Shown piece by piece: positions 7,019 to 8,246 of a stretch of DNA of 8,246 nt (positions are counted from its first letter, which is position 1; each line of letters begins with the position of its first letter). The DNA is taken from assembly GCA_020722645.1 (NCBI GenBank), contig DYKL01000143.1, forward strand, positions 1 to 8,246, given 5' to 3'. This DNA is from Acetofilamentum sp. Lineage in GTDB: Bacteria > Bacteroidota > Bacteroidia > Bacteroidales > JAFGUD01. The notes under the pieces were generated by a model. That model saw only the letters and a list, made by a program, of their open reading frames with translations. It was not told the DNA's origin and made no database searches. Made by a program: the position numbers and the translations under genes.

Positions 7019-8242
7019 TTAAATTTTTTTTCCGTATTTTTCAAAAACTTCAGTTAGTTCATCTGTCGGAAAAACTGATCGGTTGATTTTATATGCTTTT
7101 TCTTTTATTATTGATAAAATTTTTATAATATTATCTTCTTCAAAAGTATAACCTAACTTTTTACCTGCTTCAATAATGACTCTTCTGTTTGCTAATTGAG
7201 TAACAAAAATTTCTTTTTCAATTCCGAGCACTTCATAAGGGTCGAAAGGCTGAAAGCTATGCGTGTCCACAAAAGGAGTACCGGTTGAAATAGAATTTAC
7301 TCCGGTTCCGATAATTGAATCGGTTACACTGATTTCTTTATCCAAGTATGTGCTGACAAGTTCTGCAATAGGTTTTAAAAGTTTTAAATTTGGCTGAGTT
7401 ATAAATAAATTTTCACCATCAAAGCCCAATCTTTCTTTTATTTTTTCTTTTTCGTACGATAGCAGAAACGTCAGCAGTTCTGTTTTTCCCAGACCGTTTC
7501 TTTCTGCAAGTCCCAGCCACGAAGTACAGGCGAAAGTGATACCTTGCCTTAATCCTTCAAAAGTATTTTCGATTGCAAACCCCAAATCATTATGCAAATG
7601 TGGTGCATATAATGTCTCTTTTGACGAATTTCTAAGCAAATCTTCGTAATATTTTTTTATTTCGTATGGATATATCCTGCCTCTTGTGTCTCCAAGTCCA
7701 ATTGTTGCTATTCCAAGTTTAGTAAGCTCCGAGCCAAATTCTCCAATTTGAGATGGATTTCCGTCATAGGCAGCAGCAAGTTGAATGTCAACCGGTATTC
7801 CATGTGATATATCCAACGCAAACTTTGCAATTTCAATACCGGCATTAAAAACTTCAGCCACTGTTTTGTGCATCATAATTTGAGCAAGTCTTTCTGAAGC
7901 AGGCATAACAAATGCAATACGAGCGAACTTAGCGTTTTTTATAGCTTCGTAACTTTGTTCAATTTCATTTTTAACACTGCGGCAATTAACTGCCAGATAG
8001 CAATTATCGGCATATTGAGCAAGTGTTTTAATTGCTTCTACTTCTTGCGGGGCAATTGAAACAAAACCTGCGGCAAAAACCAAATGGTCGGGGGCGTTAT
8101 CCCCAAATATTTTTGAATGTTGGTTTGCAACTTCAGCTCTTTGTTTGCCTGACATAATTGTTTTAGCTTGTGCACCATCTCTCGCAATTTCCTCCCAAAA
8201 CACAAATCTTTTGTTTTTTAGTGATTCTTTTATTCTATCCAT
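7019..8242 (-). CDS. DRE-TIM metallolyase, HMGL-like / isopropylmalate synthase superfamily, reaction unknown
   Basis: Cytoplasmic TIM-barrel enzyme of 407 residues. Relatives join or split acyl-CoA and 2-oxo acids (isopropylmalate, citramalate and homocitrate synthases, HMG-CoA lyase). Visible motifs are ARDGAQ (20-25, the family RDGxQ; D22 is a metal ligand), GLGDTRG (182-188, family DTVG), HLHNDLGFA (215-223; H215 and H217 are metal ligands) and GLAERNGLGKTE (244-255, matching GIGERAGN). The tail SFQPFDPYEVLG (329-340) resembles the linker after the barrel in homocitrate/isopropylmalate synthases. Length excludes the roughly 130-residue leucine-sensing domain of LeuA. Two oddities are that L251 replaces the Asn metal ligand of GERAGN and that the LGKHSG motif is absent. 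The ATG lies only 4 bases from the window edge, so its upstream region is unseen; a start here puts RDG at residue 21, about where the family has it. It is first in the visible gene chain. Calling it LeuA or CimA would be over-annotation. Confidence 0.86.
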   Translation of the reverse strand: MDRIKESLKNKRFVFWEEIARDGAQAKTIMSGKQRAEVANQHSKIFGDNAPDHLVFAAGFVSIAPQEVEAIKTLAQYADNCYLAVNCRSVKNEIEQSYEAIKNAKFARIAFVMPASERLAQIMMHKTVAEVFNAGIEIAKFALDISHGIPVDIQLAAAYDGNPSQIGEFGSELTKLGIATIGLGDTRGRIYPYEIKKYYEDLLRNSSKETLYAPHLHNDLGFAIENTFEGLRQGITFACTSWLGLAERNGLGKTELLTFLLSYEKEKIKERLGFDGENLFITQPNLKLLKPIAELVSTYLDKEISVTDSIIGTGVNSISTGTPFVDTHSFQPFDPYEVLGIEKEIFVTQLANRRVIIEAGKKLGYTFEEDNIIKILSIIKEKAYKINRSVFPTDELTEVFEKYGKKI

Positions 8243-8246
8243 TTTT

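Larger units (their letters stand above)
161..8242 (-). other. Probable four-gene operon
   Basis: All four genes run leftward with junctions of 2 bp (7017-7018), a 1-bp overlap at 6366 and 20 bp (3419-3438). None of these gaps has room for a promoter plus terminator, so one transcript is likely. Its promoter would lie right of position 8246, outside the window. Internal promoters inside coding sequence cannot be excluded. The order is enzyme, exported barrel-like protein, transporter fusion, sensor phosphatase. Confidence 0.72.

Noticed and set aside
6886..7086. Plus-strand open frame of 66 codons spanning the junction of the exported protein and DRE-TIM genes
   Set aside because: It is antisense to the signal-peptide region and to the end of the enzyme gene, both well supported on the minus strand.

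Overview
The window is AT-rich DNA with four tightly packed genes, all on the minus strand and read right to left. Several traits point to the phylum Bacteroidota, probably an anaerobic or environmental Bacteroidales-like lineage (the rank below phylum is a guess). These are the low GC, signal peptides ending in SFSQ or AKSQS, no strong Shine-Dalgarno sequences before the starts, and a very typical Bacteroidota protein: a periplasmic two-component-style propeller with a Y_Y_Y domain, fused through one membrane helix to a SpoIIE/PP2C phosphatase.

Layout in order of transcription. (1) 8242-7019: a DRE-TIM metallolyase (HMGL-like / isopropylmalate synthase superfamily) of 407 residues, with no LeuA-type regulatory domain and with unusual substitutions in otherwise conserved motifs. 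(2) 7016-6366: a 216-residue exported protein with an outer-membrane beta-barrel look and no recognised family. (3) 6366-3439: a 975-residue fusion of a 12-helix ADP/ATP-translocase-like (NTT/MFS) membrane domain, HEAT-like repeats and a degenerate cyclic-nucleotide-binding-like beta domain. (4) 3418-161: the 1085-residue sensor phosphatase. The junctions are 2 bp, a 1-bp overlap (TAATG) and 20 bp, so the four genes are probably one transcript whose promoter lies right of the window. Bases 1-160 after the last gene hold no supportable gene or terminator.

No pathway is obvious. The chain contains a soluble carbon-chain enzyme, a probable outer-membrane protein, an inner-membrane transporter-like protein with large cytoplasmic protein-interaction domains, and an inner-membrane sensor that would dephosphorylate a cytoplasmic partner. 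One inference is that the transporter-HEAT protein and the phosphatase form a signalling pair at the inner membrane. The window holds no STAS anti-anti-sigma factor, HPK/anti-sigma kinase or sigma factor that would name the phosphatase target. There are no RNA genes, mobile elements, CRISPR arrays or notable repeats. The points most worth following are the missing third metal ligand and missing HSG motif in the DRE-TIM enzyme, and the loss of the phosphate-binding cassette in the cNMP-like domain of the transporter fusion.
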